Made by a program: the position numbers and the translations under genes. DNA of 64,000 bases. Source: Acidihalobacter prosperus. Its GTDB lineage: Bacteria; Pseudomonadota; Gammaproteobacteria; DSM-5130; Acidihalobacteraceae. The stretch lies in NCBI RefSeq assembly GCF_000754095.2, contig NZ_JQSG02000003.1, forward strand, positions 237,397-301,396, read 5' to 3'. This document shows positions 51,809-61,589 of this stretch, in pieces; the stretch's first letter is position 1, and the number at the start of each line of letters is the position of its first letter. The notes below the pieces were generated by a model. The model was not told the DNA's origin and made no database searches. It saw only the letters and a list, made by a program, of their open reading frames with translations.

Positions 51809-52873
51809 TCAGCGTGCGCCGTCCCTGTCGTCATGCCGCTGTTCGTGGCGCGGCGTCAGCACGAAGGCATGCTCCTCGCCATGGAAGCGCCCCACGCCCA
51901 CGATCTGGCCGCGCGCATTGATCGCATTGGCCATCACCAGCGTCCAGCCGCTGCCTTTCGGGATCAGCGCATCGAGCGCACGCATGCCCGTCGCCGGCGT
52001 CCACAGGAAGGCGCGCATGGCCCCTTTGGCGGTCATCGACATGCCGACCACCTCGTCGTGCCCGTTGACGCCGAGGCCGGTGCTGGTACCGCCGAGGCTG
52101 CCAAGATCGCGCATGCCGGCATCCGGCGTCCACAGGAAGGCGTGCATCACATGGGCCGAGGTTTCGGCGGCACCGGTGATCGCGCCGCGATCGTCGATCG
52201 CCGTGGCGTTGCTGTTGCGTCCGCCCAGGGTGCCGAGGTCGGTCATGCCGCGCGAATGGGTCCAGATGAAGGCGCGCATCGAGCCGGCGCGCGTGGTCGA
52301 CTGGCCCACGACTTCGCCGCGCGCGTTGATCGCGATGCCATCGCTGCCGTGCCCGCCGAGCGTACCGAGATCGCGCATGCCGCGCCCCGGTCGCCACAGG
52401 AAGGCGTGCCCCCGGCCCTTGCGGGTGTCGGCCGTGCCGGTCACCTCGCCGACGGCATTGATGCCGAATCCGACGCTGTTGCGCCCGCCCAGGGTGCCGA
52501 GGGCCCGCAGCCCGTAGCGCGGGCGCCACACAAAGGCCTGCTCGTCACCGCTGCGCATGCCCATTTCACCGGTCACCTCGCCGCGTGCGCTGATGCCGAA
52601 GGCGCGCGCGTTGTGCGCCCCCGGCAGCAAGCCCAGATCCTGCGCTTCGCGGCGGGGTCGCCAGCGCACCGCATGCAGCACGCCGTGACGATTCACCGCA
52701 GAACCGGCCACCTCGCCACGCGCGTTGATGGCCGTGGCCTGGCTGCCGCGGCCACCGGGCAGCAGATCGAGATCGGTAATGCGGTAAAGCGCGTCGGCCT
52801 GCGCGCCGCTGCCGAGCGTCAGTCCGGCCAGCATGGCGAAGGCGAGCGCGCGTGAGGGTCTACATCGATTCAT
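51809..52873 (-). CDS. Secreted HAF-repeat protein
   Basis: 354 residues with a signal peptide (AFAMLAGLTLGSGAQA), then seven or so tandem copies of a 40-50 residue unit of the form AINARGEVVG...HAFLWRPGRGMRDLGTLGG. This is the HAF (extracellular repeat) family, probably a beta-propeller-like secreted or periplasmic protein of unknown role. The repeats are well conserved among themselves, suggesting recent internal duplication. Its stop overlaps no neighbour; the SMR gene start region lies 5 bp behind its start. Confidence 0.9.
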   Translation of the reverse strand: MNRCRPSRALAFAMLAGLTLGSGAQADALYRITDLDLLPGGRGSQATAINARGEVAGSAVNRHGVLHAVRWRPRREAQDLGLLPGAHNARAFGISARGEVTGEMGMRSGDEQAFVWRPRYGLRALGTLGGRNSVGFGINAVGEVTGTADTRKGRGHAFLWRPGRGMRDLGTLGGHGSDGIAINARGEVVGQSTTRAGSMRAFIWTHSRGMTDLGTLGGRNSNATAIDDRGAITGAAETSAHVMHAFLWTPDAGMRDLGSLGGTSTGLGVNGHDEVVGMSMTAKGAMRAFLWTPATGMRALDALIPKGSGWTLVMANAINARGQIVGVGRFHGEEHAFVLTPRHEQRHDDRDGAR

Positions 52874-53202
52874 GGGTGCACCACGGTACGGGAATAGAGA
52901 TTGATGACGAGCACCCCGGCCACGATCAGGCCCATGCCGATCCAGGCGGGGCCGTCAGGCACCTGACGGTAGACCACGGCCCCGGCAAGGGTCACCAGGA
53001 CGATGCCGAGACCGGACCAGATCGCATAGGTGATGCTGACCGGCAGGCTGCGCAGCACTTGGCTGAGGCAATAGAACGCCGTGCCGTAGCCGATCACCAC
53101 GATCAGGCTGGGCAGCGGACGGGTGAATCCGGCCGCCGCCTTGAGGGCGGTGGTGGCGACGACCTCGCTCAGGATCGCCACCATGAGATAGACATACGCC
53201 AT
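52870..53202 (-). CDS. SMR-family efflux transporter, EmrE/Qac type
   Basis: 110 residues, four helices, essential Glu in AILSEVVATTALK and YAIWSGLGIVLVTLAG. These follow the EmrE/Qac pattern rather than the Gdx guanidinium-exporter pattern (which has LEVxWAxGLK). It probably pumps out cationic compounds by proton exchange. Overlaps the HAF gene by 4 bp. Not under a riboswitch. Confidence 0.93.
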   Translation of the reverse strand: MAYVYLMVAILSEVVATTALKAAAGFTRPLPSLIVVIGYGTAFYCLSQVLRSLPVSITYAIWSGLGIVLVTLAGAVVYRQVPDGPAWIGMGLIVAGVLVINLYSRTVVHP

Positions 53203-53265
53203 GCGGAAGTGCCCGTTGCGGTGGCGGCCGGCGGCAACGCCCGCCCGACCCGAAGTGGGCTGAGC

Positions 53266-53856
53266 TTACCCGAGCGCGGAGATCGGGGAAATAGACGGCA
53301 GCATGACCACCAGCACCCGGCCGGGGCCATGCACGCCCTGCACCAGCACACCGCCGATGTCGGCGGAGCGCGAGGGACCGGAGTGCAGGCCGAGCGCGGA
53401 GGGCAGCGCGCCGCCGAGGCGCGCAAGCGCCGTGGGCAGGTCCGCAACCACGTCATCGGCCGCCAGCCAGATCAGATGCACGGGCGGCAGCAGGTGCGTG
53501 CGCCGGCCTTCGCGCGCATCGAGGATCAGCGTGCCCGACTCGGCCACCGCCAGCCGCGCCCGGCTGACGCCGAGCGCGGCGGTCTCCGGCGGCATTTCCG
53601 GCAGGGGCGGCGCCAGCGACGCCGGCACCCATTCGCTGACCGCAGCACCGTCGAAATCGGCCGCGAATCCCGCCAGCCATGTGCGCGCCTCCGCCTCGCT
53701 CGCGAACACCAGCCATTCGATACCGTTGTCGCCGAAACGCTGCTCGAGCAATGCACGAGGGTCATCCACCGGCGGCCGCGTCGGCGCGGCGGCCAGGCCG
53801 GGATCGGGACGGCGCGCCGAGGTGGCACGTAAACGCGCACGCATCGCCGACTTCAT
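53266..53856 (-). CDS. lutC: Lactate utilization protein C (LUD domain)
   Basis: 196 residues, LUD/YkgG domain (PPVDDPRALLEQRFGDNGIEWLVF, SGPSRSADIGGVLVQGVHGPGRVLVVML). Part of the LutABC complex that oxidises L-lactate to pyruvate. Overlaps lutB by 4 bp. Confidence 0.93.
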   Translation of the reverse strand: MKSAMRARLRATSARRPDPGLAAAPTRPPVDDPRALLEQRFGDNGIEWLVFASEAEARTWLAGFAADFDGAAVSEWVPASLAPPLPEMPPETAALGVSRARLAVAESGTLILDAREGRRTHLLPPVHLIWLAADDVVADLPTALARLGGALPSALGLHSGPSRSADIGGVLVQGVHGPGRVLVVMLPSISPISALG

Positions 53857-55226
53857 GTCTCGTCTCTCCCGTCATCGTCCGCGCCCGGGAGATCGCGATA
53901 ACGCGTCCATTCCCGAAGCACCGGCGCACTGCCGAGGGCCTGTCCGAGTGGCCCGCCCACGAGCCGGGTCGCGCGGTGGAACAGCCCTGGCCGAGCGGCC
54001 ATCCAGCGGTAGGCCTTGACCGCCATCGCCTCGCCGGCGAAGCCGTACCCGGCGGCGGCCGCGCGCTGACGCCAGGTGACCAGCATCCGCGGCAGCGGGA
54101 TGCGTACCGGGCAGACGTCCTCGCAGGCGCCGCACAGGGTCGAGGCCTGCGGCAGCATCCAGGCGCGCTCCAGCCCGAGCAGCGCAGGGGCGAGCACCGC
54201 GCCGATCGGCCCCGAGTAGGCCCATTGATAGGGGTGTCCGCCGGTCTGACGGAACACCGGGCAGGTATTGAGGCAGGCGCCGCAGCGGATGCAAGCCAGT
54301 GCCTCGCCCTGCTCCGGGTCGTCGAGCAGCGCGCTGCGACCGTTGTCGACGAAGATCACATGCACCGCCTCCGGGCCATGCGGCTCGTCGGCGCGGCGCG
54401 GGCCGGAAATCAGGCTGACATAGTTGCCGAGCCGCTGGCCGGTGGCGGCGCGGCTGATCAGCGGCAGCAGGCCGCCGAGATCGGCCAGCCGCGGCACCAC
54501 CTTTTCGATGCCGACGAAGGCTACGTGCACGCGCGGGACCGATGTACTGATGCGGATATTGCCTTCGTTCTCGACCAGGGCCACGGTACCGCTGTCGGCG
54601 GCCACGAAATTGGCGCCGGTGATGCCCATGTCGGCCGTGAGAAAGGCCTCGCGCAGGCGCGCCCGGGCGGCGGCGGCCAGCGCGTCCGGGTCCGCGTTCG
54701 GCGCGGTGCCGAGCTGGGTCTCGAACTGTGCCGCGATATCCTCCACCGAGCGATGGATCGCGGGCGCGATGATGTGGCTCGGGTGCTCGTGGGCAAGCTG
54801 GATGATGTATTCGCCGAGATCGGTCTCGAACACCTCGACGCCGAGTCCTTCGAGGGCGGCATTGGTGCCGATCTCTTCGGACAGCATGCTCTTGCCCTTG
54901 ACCACGCGACGCACCTCATGTCGCTGCACCAGCGTTTCGAGGATCGCAAGCGCATCCTCGGCATCGTCCGCCCAGTGCACCTCGACGCCGTTGGCCGTCA
55001 GGCGTTCCTCGGCCTGAAGCAGGTAGCGCTCAAGGTTTGCGAGCACATGGCGGCGCAGGCCGGCCGCCCAGTCGCGCAGCGCGGTTTCATCGACCTCGCC
55101 GTAGGCGCGTTCGCGGCTGCCGTCGAAATGCGTGGTGGCGCGGGTCACGGCCTCGCGCACCCCCGGCGTATCGCGCAGGATGGTCTCCGCGTTCACGCGG
55201 TAGTCGATACGCGGCTCATGGGCCAT
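53853..55226 (-). CDS. lutB: Lactate utilization iron-sulfur protein B
   Basis: 457 residues: LUD domain in the first 300 (VKGKSMLSEEIGTNAALEGLG, GITGANFVAADSGTVALVENEGN), then two 4Fe-4S motifs CIRCGACLNTCPVF and CGACEDVCPVRIPLP, as in YkgF/LutB. Central electron-carrying subunit of the lactate oxidase. Overlaps lutA by 11 bp. Confidence 0.96.
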   Translation of the reverse strand: MAHEPRIDYRVNAETILRDTPGVREAVTRATTHFDGSRERAYGEVDETALRDWAAGLRRHVLANLERYLLQAEERLTANGVEVHWADDAEDALAILETLVQRHEVRRVVKGKSMLSEEIGTNAALEGLGVEVFETDLGEYIIQLAHEHPSHIIAPAIHRSVEDIAAQFETQLGTAPNADPDALAAAARARLREAFLTADMGITGANFVAADSGTVALVENEGNIRISTSVPRVHVAFVGIEKVVPRLADLGGLLPLISRAATGQRLGNYVSLISGPRRADEPHGPEAVHVIFVDNGRSALLDDPEQGEALACIRCGACLNTCPVFRQTGGHPYQWAYSGPIGAVLAPALLGLERAWMLPQASTLCGACEDVCPVRIPLPRMLVTWRQRAAAAGYGFAGEAMAVKAYRWMAARPGLFHRATRLVGGPLGQALGSAPVLREWTRYRDLPGADDDGRDET

Positions 55227-55938
55227 CGGCGGCCTCCCGCAGCAGGCTGGCCAGATGCCGTACAGTCAGGCCCAGCCCGCGCGCGCCGGCGCGGCCCGCC
55301 AGCTGCAGCAGACAGCCGGGGTCGGCGCTGACCAGCATTTCCGCCGCCGGCAAGGTATCGAGCTTGCGATCGGCCATGGCGGCCGAAACCGCCGGCATTT
55401 TCACCGCGAAAGCACCGCCGAAGCCGCAGCATTCCGTTTGCGCCTCCCAGGGCAACAGCTCCGCACCGGCGGCCTGCAGTAGGCGTTCGGCGGCACCGGC
55501 CGCATGCAGCTCGCGCAGGGCGTGGCAGCCATGGTGCATGACCAACCGCCGGCCTGCCAGCGCATCCGCCGGAGGATGCCAGCCGATCACGCCGTCTAGG
55601 AACTGCGCCAGCTCGTAGCTGCGCACGGCCAGCGCGTCGGCTGCGGCCGCCGTATCCGTGGCGGCCATCAGACCGGGCGCGAAGCGGCGTAGCATGCTGG
55701 CGCAGCTGCCCGACGGCAGCACGACATAATCCGCGTCCGCGAAGGCGTCGACGCACTGCGCCACCATCTCGACCGCCTCGGCTGAATACCCCGTGCTGTA
55801 GGCCGGCTGACCGCAACAGGTGGCGGCGGGCGGCGTCGTCACCTCCGCGCCTGCGCGCTCGAGCAGCCAGCGGGCATCCTCGGCCGCCTGAGGGAAAAAG
55901 CCTTCGGTCATGCAGGACGGAAACAGGGCGACGCGCAT
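55216..55938 (-). CDS. lutA: Lactate utilization protein A (CCG-domain)
   Basis: 240 residues with two cysteine-rich CCG domains: ATCCGQPAYSTGY and ECCGFGGAFAVKMP, the pattern of LutA/YkgE and GlcF subunits. The start at 55938 (MRVALFPSC) is the family start. First gene of lutABC; no lactate permease or regulator gene is adjacent. Confidence 0.95.
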   Translation of the reverse strand: MRVALFPSCMTEGFFPQAAEDARWLLERAGAEVTTPPAATCCGQPAYSTGYSAEAVEMVAQCVDAFADADYVVLPSGSCASMLRRFAPGLMAATDTAAAADALAVRSYELAQFLDGVIGWHPPADALAGRRLVMHHGCHALRELHAAGAAERLLQAAGAELLPWEAQTECCGFGGAFAVKMPAVSAAMADRKLDTLPAAEMLVSADPGCLLQLAGRAGARGLGLTVRHLASLLREAADGP

Positions 55939-56165
55939 GTTGACGCTCAGCGGATGCGGCCGCGGTGGCGGCGCAGTAGTCGTGACGTGGCGGTCTGGCT
56001 GCTCATGCTGACACTCTTGTTGTTCTCGGCGGGTACGACGGCTGCGCCAGGCAAGCTTATACCTGCCGAGATTACCCCCGCACCGCCGATCGATAAAGAG
56101 GGCGGGCGTTTCCCATCCGTCACGCATCCCGTAAAGTCGCGCTATCGAAGCCCCCCGGAGAGACC

Positions 56166-57269
56166 ATGCAAGAGCAGAACTGTGTGATCGTCGGCGCCGG
56201 CCTCAGCGGGCTCTACGTCGCCCGCGCGCTGACCCGTTCGGCTGCCGCTTTCTGCGTTCTGGAAGCCCGCGAAAGGGCCGGCGGGCGTATTCTGAGCCGC
56301 GCCGCCGCTGCGTCCGTCTTGCCAGACGCGCGCTTCGATCTGGGGCCGGCCTGGGTCTGGCCCGCCTTCCAGCCGTTGATGACGGAGCTGATCGGACAAC
56401 TCGGACTGCCGCTGTTCCAGCAGGCGACATCCGGCGACAGCCTCTACGAAGAGGCGGCCCAGCCAGAACCGCTGCGCCTGTCGGATCAGTCGCCGCATGC
56501 CGAGTCGCGCCGCTTCGTCGGCGGCGCCGGACGCCTGATCGAGGCCTTGTGCGCCAGCCTGCCGGCCGACCGGCTGCGGCTGGGGCAGACCGTCACCCGT
56601 GTGACCGCGACCGACACCGGCGTGACCGTTCACCATCGCGATGCCGCCGGCCCGTCGATTCTGCGGGCGCGCCGCGCCGTGCTGGCCCTGCCGCCGCGCC
56701 TGCTCGCGGCGACGGTCGCATTCGACCCGCCGCTGCCCCCGGCTCTACGCCGCAGGCTTGCGGCCACACCCACCTGGATGGCCGCGCACGCCAAACTCCT
56801 GGCCCTGTACGACCGCCCCTTCTGGCGCGAGCAGGGCCTGTCGGGAGAAGCCTTCAGCCGCCGCGGCCCGCTCACCGAAATCTACGACGCCTCGCCCGCC
56901 GAAGGAGGCCCGTACGCGCTGTTCGGCTTCTACGGCATGCCGGCCGCCGCGCGCCGCGCGATTGGCCGCGAGGGTCTGATCGCACGCGGCCTGGCGCAAC
57001 TCGAGCGCCTATTCGGCGGCGCCGCCGCCCGGCCGATCGAGTGTTTGCTCAAGGACTGGAGCGACAGCCCGCTGACCGCCACGCCGGAAGACGCCATCCC
57101 CCCGCCAGGGCATCCCGAATACGGACTCGGCGACCAGACGCGCACGCTGTGGGACGGGCGTCTGATGCTCGCCGGCACCGAATCGTCGGCGCGCAGCGGC
57201 GGTTATCTGGAAGGCGCGCTCGAAGCGGGCAGGGAGGTTGCCGATCTGCTCTCCGACCGTCACGCTTAG
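56166..57269 (+). CDS. FAD-dependent amine oxidase
   Basis: 367 residues, amino-oxidase/protoporphyrinogen-oxidase fold: N-terminal dinucleotide motif VIVGAGLSGLYVARAL, FAD ribityl motif ERAGGRILS, C-terminal FAD motif LMLAGTESSARSGGYLEGALEAG. Slightly short for a monoamine oxidase (about 450), so the substrate domain is reduced. Substrate unknown; amines from the nearby nitrogen pathways are possible. The 5' end lies 228 bp from the divergent lutA. Confidence 0.9.
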   Translation: MQEQNCVIVGAGLSGLYVARALTRSAAAFCVLEARERAGGRILSRAAAASVLPDARFDLGPAWVWPAFQPLMTELIGQLGLPLFQQATSGDSLYEEAAQPEPLRLSDQSPHAESRRFVGGAGRLIEALCASLPADRLRLGQTVTRVTATDTGVTVHHRDAAGPSILRARRAVLALPPRLLAATVAFDPPLPPALRRRLAATPTWMAAHAKLLALYDRPFWREQGLSGEAFSRRGPLTEIYDASPAEGGPYALFGFYGMPAAARRAIGREGLIARGLAQLERLFGGAAARPIECLLKDWSDSPLTATPEDAIPPPGHPEYGLGDQTRTLWDGRLMLAGTESSARSGGYLEGALEAGREVADLLSDRHA

Positions 57270-57339
57270 CCGATCCTCCGCTTTTGACGGCGCTGCGTTA
57301 TGCTGCGCGCCCGCCCTCCGGCACCGCAACGAAACGCCC

Positions 57340-58281
57340 ATGTCACGCCCGTCCGAACGCGCCGCCGCACTCAATCTCTCGATGACGCCCACCGAATGGG
57401 CACTGCTCGGGCTGTTGTCCTTGCTCTGGGGCAGCTCCTTTTTCTTCATCCGCGTATCGGTGCTGGAGCTGCCGCCCCTCGTGGTCGTACTGCTGCGCGT
57501 CGGGCTTGCCGCGCTGGTGCTCAACTTGCTGCTGGCGCTGCGCGGCAAAACCCTGCCGCGCAGCGCCACGCTGTGGCAGGCCTTCCTGGTAATGGGGCTG
57601 ATCAACAATGCCCTGCCGTTCACCCTGATCGTATGGGGCGAGGCGCACATCGGCAGTGGACTGGCGGCCATACTCAACGCGACCACCCCCATGTTCACCG
57701 CGGCTGTGGCGCACGCGTTCACGCGGGACGAGAAACTGACCCACGGGCGCGTGACCGGCATCCTCATCGGTCTGGCCGGCGTCGCGGTGATGATCGGCCC
57801 CAGCGCGTTCGCGCCGGGACACGGCGTCCTGCTCGCCCAGCTGGCGATTCTGGGCGCGGCCACCAGCTATGCGTTCGGCACGGTATTCGGACGCCGTTTC
57901 CGAACCCTCGGCCTGTCGCCACTGGTCGCCGCCGCCGGTCAGGTCACCGCCTCCAGCCTGATCCTGCTGCCGTTGACTTTCGCGATCGATCACCCGCTGG
58001 CACTGCCCATGCCTTCCTGGCCGGCCATCGGCGCGGTATTCGGACTCGGTGTACTGTCCACCGCGCTCGCCTTCATTCTGTATTTCCGTATCCTTGCGAC
58101 CGCCGGCGCGACCAACGTCTCGCTGGTGACGCTGCTCGTGCCGGTTACCGCCATCCTCCTCGGCACGAGCCTGCTGGGCGAACACCTCGGCAGGGTGCAA
58201 ATCCTGGGTATGGGCCTCATCCTGCTCGGTCTCGTTGTGATCGACGGACGCTTGCTACGACACCTGACGCGCTGGCGCTAG
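57340..58281 (+). CDS. EamA/DMT-family transporter
   Basis: 313 residues, ten hydrophobic segments (WALLGLLSLLWGSSFFFIRVSVLELPP at the start), two EamA repeats, RhaT-like. Third DMT member in the window. The start at 57340 agrees with the family start. It follows the amine oxidase by 70 bp on the same strand. Confidence 0.92.
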   Translation: MSRPSERAAALNLSMTPTEWALLGLLSLLWGSSFFFIRVSVLELPPLVVVLLRVGLAALVLNLLLALRGKTLPRSATLWQAFLVMGLINNALPFTLIVWGEAHIGSGLAAILNATTPMFTAAVAHAFTRDEKLTHGRVTGILIGLAGVAVMIGPSAFAPGHGVLLAQLAILGAATSYAFGTVFGRRFRTLGLSPLVAAAGQVTASSLILLPLTFAIDHPLALPMPSWPAIGAVFGLGVLSTALAFILYFRILATAGATNVSLVTLLVPVTAILLGTSLLGEHLGRVQILGMGLILLGLVVIDGRLLRHLTRWR

Positions 58282-58358
58282 GGGCACGCCCGAACGCACG
58301 TGGGTTTTGATATACTGCGGATACCTCATAAATTATACCCATAAAAGAGAGTAACGCC

Positions 58359-60719
58359 TTGACTGGTAAGGCTTTGAATCTTTCATTTGCCGCCGCCGCG
58401 CACGGCCCTGACGCCACGCAGATACGGGCCGACCAGCTCAGCATCCTGTACAGCGCGCTGCCCATTGCCCTGCTGGCGACACTAATCAACGCGGCAGTGC
58501 TGGGGGCGGTGCAAAGCCCTTTGATCCCCAAGCACATCGTCGGCGGCTGGCTGGGTGCAATCGTGCTGCTGACCGCCTGGCGCTTCGTCGGCTACTACCG
58601 CTATACCCGTGGACTTACCCGACTCTCCGCCACGCGCGGCTGGACAATCCGCTTCCTCACGGAAGTCCTGATTTCGGGCGCACTGTGGGGCGCCGCCGCC
58701 TTCCTGCTCTATCCACCCGGCGACCCGCTGCATCAAATGTTCCTGGTTTTCGTGCTGGCCGGCATGGGCGCGGGCGCGGTCACCACGTTGTCGGCCATGT
58801 GGGCGGCGGCGCTCTCCTATCTGTTGCCTTCGTTGCTGCCGCTGATCGCACATCTGCTGCTCGAACACAGCACCGTCAGCCTGGCGATGGCCTGCATGGC
58901 CATGCTGTTCCTGGTCATGATGGCGGTCGCGGCCCTGCGCGCACGCAACACCCTGCTAGAATTGCTCCGCGCACGCCATGCCCAGGTGCGCGCGGATGCC
59001 GATCTGCGTCTCGCGGCCACCGCCTTCCGCAGCCAGGAAGGCATTTTGATAGCCGACCGCGCAGGCAACATTTTGCGCATCAACGAAGCAGCTGCGCGGC
59101 TATCGGGTTTTGCCGAAACTGCCTTGGTGGGACGCCCTGCGCGCGAACTGCTGTCGCCGGACGACGCTGGCGAGGCCGCACGGCGTTCGATGTTCGAGGC
59201 GCTGGAACGCAGCGGCTTCTGGGCCGGTGAATGCCGGCTCGTCACGCGTGACGGCGGTCGATTGCCGATCAGCGCGACCGTGGCGACCGTGCGCGACCCG
59301 AATGGCGAAACCAGCCACTATGTCGGCCACTTTCAGGACATCTCCGCCTACAAACAAGCCCAGGCGAATCTCGATTTTCAAGCACGCCACGACACTCTCA
59401 CCGCCCTACCCAACCGCCGCATGCTCAGCGAGCGCCTCGCCCGCGATATCACGCGCTGCCGACGCCACCGACACCACGGCGCCGCCGTATTCATCGACAT
59501 CGACCACTTCAAACGCGTCAACGACGCGCTCGGACACCGGGTCGGCGACCACCTACTGCAGACCATTGCCTTCCGGCTCCTGGAGAACATCCGCGGCGAG
59601 GACATCGCCGCGCGTTTCGGCGGCGACGAGTTCGTGGTTGTGCTCACTGGGCTGGACGCTCAACCCGCGCGTGCCATGGAACAGGCGCAACAGGCAGCCG
59701 AAAAGTTGCGCACTTTGTTCGCGACGCCCTTCCGCCACCACAGCGCGCCATTACACCTGACGGCCAGTTTCGGCATCGCCCTGTATCCGCAAGACGATCA
59801 CGACGAGGATGCGGAAAGCGTGCTGACACGCGCCGACACCGCTCTCTACCAGGTCAAGGAACGTGGACGCAATGCCCTGGCCTTCTACCAACCCGGCATG
59901 CTGGATGCGGTACGCACGCGCCTGAGCATCGAAAATGCCCTGCGCAACGCCCTGGAAGAAAATACCTTCGAGCTGTTCTTCCAGCCGCAGGTGGACACGA
60001 CCTACCTGCGGATGGTGGGTGTCGAGGCACTGCTGCGCTGGAACCGCCCCGGGCACGGACGGGTGATGCCGGGCGAATTCATCCCCGTGGCGGAAGACAG
60101 CGGCCTGATCCTGCCGGTAGGCGACTGGGTGATGCAGTCCGCCTGCTCGGCACTCGCTCGATGGAGGGGTTTGCCGATCGGCGCGCCGGATTTCGCCCTG
60201 TCGATCAACGTCAGCCCTCGCCAGTTCTTCCAGGCCGATTTCGTCTCGCGGGTGCTGGGCTGCCTGGAGGCGCACGACCTGAACGGTCGATGCCTGGAGC
60301 TGGAACTGACCGAAAGCGTGTTGCTGGACGATATCGGCGAGACCCGCGCCAAGATGCGTCAGCTCGCCGAACACGGCATCCGGTTCGCGCTCGACGATTT
60401 CGGCACCGGCTACTCCTCGCTGCGCTATCTGCAGCAGCTGCCGATCACCACGCTCAAGATCGACCAGTCCTTCGTGCGCGAGTTGCGCGAGGACGACGGC
60501 GACGGCAATACCGCAATCATCCGCTCCATCCTGTCGGTGGCGCGGCATCTGGGCCTGAAGGTGGTGGCGGAAGGCGTCGAGACGCGGATGCAGGCGGAGA
60601 TGCTCGACGCGCTCGGTTGCCGCGTGCACCAAGGCTATCGCTACAGCCGCCCGATCGGCGAATCCGAGATACTCTCCTGGCTGGGCGGGCGGACGCCCGC
60701 GTCAGCCGCCGACCATTAG
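58359..60719 (+). CDS. Membrane-bound PAS-GGDEF-EAL protein
   Basis: 786 residues: an N-terminal integral-membrane sensor region (about 25-205, five or six helices, MASE-like), PAS at about 215-340, GGDEF with intact RFGGDEF near residue 425, and EAL with EALLRW, DDFGTGYSSL and AEGVET. Probably bifunctional in c-di-GMP turnover. The start is TTG at 58359 with AGAGAG upstream; no ATG lies nearby in frame. An AT-rich upstream stretch (TATACTGCGGATACC, AAATTATACCC) probably holds the promoter. Confidence 0.93.
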   Translation: MTGKALNLSFAAAAHGPDATQIRADQLSILYSALPIALLATLINAAVLGAVQSPLIPKHIVGGWLGAIVLLTAWRFVGYYRYTRGLTRLSATRGWTIRFLTEVLISGALWGAAAFLLYPPGDPLHQMFLVFVLAGMGAGAVTTLSAMWAAALSYLLPSLLPLIAHLLLEHSTVSLAMACMAMLFLVMMAVAALRARNTLLELLRARHAQVRADADLRLAATAFRSQEGILIADRAGNILRINEAAARLSGFAETALVGRPARELLSPDDAGEAARRSMFEALERSGFWAGECRLVTRDGGRLPISATVATVRDPNGETSHYVGHFQDISAYKQAQANLDFQARHDTLTALPNRRMLSERLARDITRCRRHRHHGAAVFIDIDHFKRVNDALGHRVGDHLLQTIAFRLLENIRGEDIAARFGGDEFVVVLTGLDAQPARAMEQAQQAAEKLRTLFATPFRHHSAPLHLTASFGIALYPQDDHDEDAESVLTRADTALYQVKERGRNALAFYQPGMLDAVRTRLSIENALRNALEENTFELFFQPQVDTTYLRMVGVEALLRWNRPGHGRVMPGEFIPVAEDSGLILPVGDWVMQSACSALARWRGLPIGAPDFALSINVSPRQFFQADFVSRVLGCLEAHDLNGRCLELELTESVLLDDIGETRAKMRQLAEHGIRFALDDFGTGYSSLRYLQQLPITTLKIDQSFVRELREDDGDGNTAIIRSILSVARHLGLKVVAEGVETRMQAEMLDALGCRVHQGYRYSRPIGESEILSWLGGRTPASAADH

Positions 60720-60734
60720 CCGGCGCCGGCGGCG

Positions 60735-61589
60735 CTAAAGACCGCCGGCCGGAGGCACGTGATCCGCACCGGGCATGCCCGGCAGCTTCAGCAGGGAAGC
60801 GATGAAACGCATCAGCTCGCCGTTGGATACGGTGCTGGCGTCGGGGATACGCGCCCAGATGTGGTCGCGCGGCCCGACGACGACGAGTTCATCGTGACCG
60901 ATCACATGGTAATCCGGCCTGTATTGCGCGCTCAACGGGTTGACCGCCTTGGCGTACAAATATTCGCCGTCCTCGCGCTGCTTGGCGGACAGCTTGGCGT
61001 ACGCTGCGTCGCCGATCTGGCGGTAGTGCACGCCATAGCCCTCGGTGACCAGCTTGCGCACCGTTGCCGGCTGGGCCGTGAGAAAATGCCAATCCGCGGT
61101 ACGCGGATCGATGCCGGCAATCTGCTTGAAGAAATCGGCCATCTGCGCTGGGCCTGTATGCGCCGGATCGACATTGTAGGACACAAAGGTCACCTGCTTG
61201 CCCAACATGCCGTCGTCCTTGAGTTCCTGGTACAGGTTCATCAGATTGGACACCACGAGCGGACTGTAGCGATCGCCTAACGGCGACAGGAAGGTGACGA
61301 TGCGCACCTTGCCGAGCAGGTCGTGCGTGGTCACCGGCTTGCCGTTCTGGTCGACGAAGCCCGTGACGAACGGCGCCAGCGGACCTCGGTGCAAGGCGAT
61401 GGCCGGCGCCGGCGGCTTGCGGGTGTCGGCGGAAAGCCGCCCGTCCTCATGCGCACGCACGATACTCCAAAGACTGGTCATTGCAGCACCGATGAGCAAC
61501 CCCACGAACGCACCGATCGCCGCACTGTACCAAAAGGCCTGGCGATCCGAATCGTCGCGCAATACCGAACTGAACAGGCTCATCGTCAC
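60735..61589 (-). CDS. SCO1/SenC-like protein lacking the CXXXC copper motif
   Basis: 284 residues: one N-terminal helix (about 20-42), then a thioredoxin-like SCO domain aligned to its neighbour (VRIVTFLSPLGDRYSPLVVSNLMN, then VSYNVDPAHTGPAQMADFFK). Where SCO proteins have CXXXC, this one reads PLGDRYSP with no Cys. The later conserved His (HVIGHDELVVVG) seems kept. It may bind copper differently or act as a partner of the intact SCO. Overlaps it by 4 bp (ATGA). Confidence 0.87.
   Translation of the reverse strand: MTMSLFSSVLRDDSDRQAFWYSAAIGAFVGLLIGAAMTSLWSIVRAHEDGRLSADTRKPPAPAIALHRGPLAPFVTGFVDQNGKPVTTHDLLGKVRIVTFLSPLGDRYSPLVVSNLMNLYQELKDDGMLGKQVTFVSYNVDPAHTGPAQMADFFKQIAGIDPRTADWHFLTAQPATVRKLVTEGYGVHYRQIGDAAYAKLSAKQREDGEYLYAKAVNPLSAQYRPDYHVIGHDELVVVGPRDHIWARIPDASTVSNGELMRFIASLLKLPGMPGADHVPPAGGL

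Noticed and set aside
52870-53202. SMR gene as a guanidinium exporter (Gdx)
   Set aside because: Motifs are of EmrE/Qac type and the gene is not behind a riboswitch.
55954-56187. 77-codon frame with a hydrophobic start between lutA and the amine oxidase
   Set aside because: It resembles a short secreted protein but has no clear ribosome site, overlaps the amine oxidase start and ends in low-complexity residues; kept out for lack of support.
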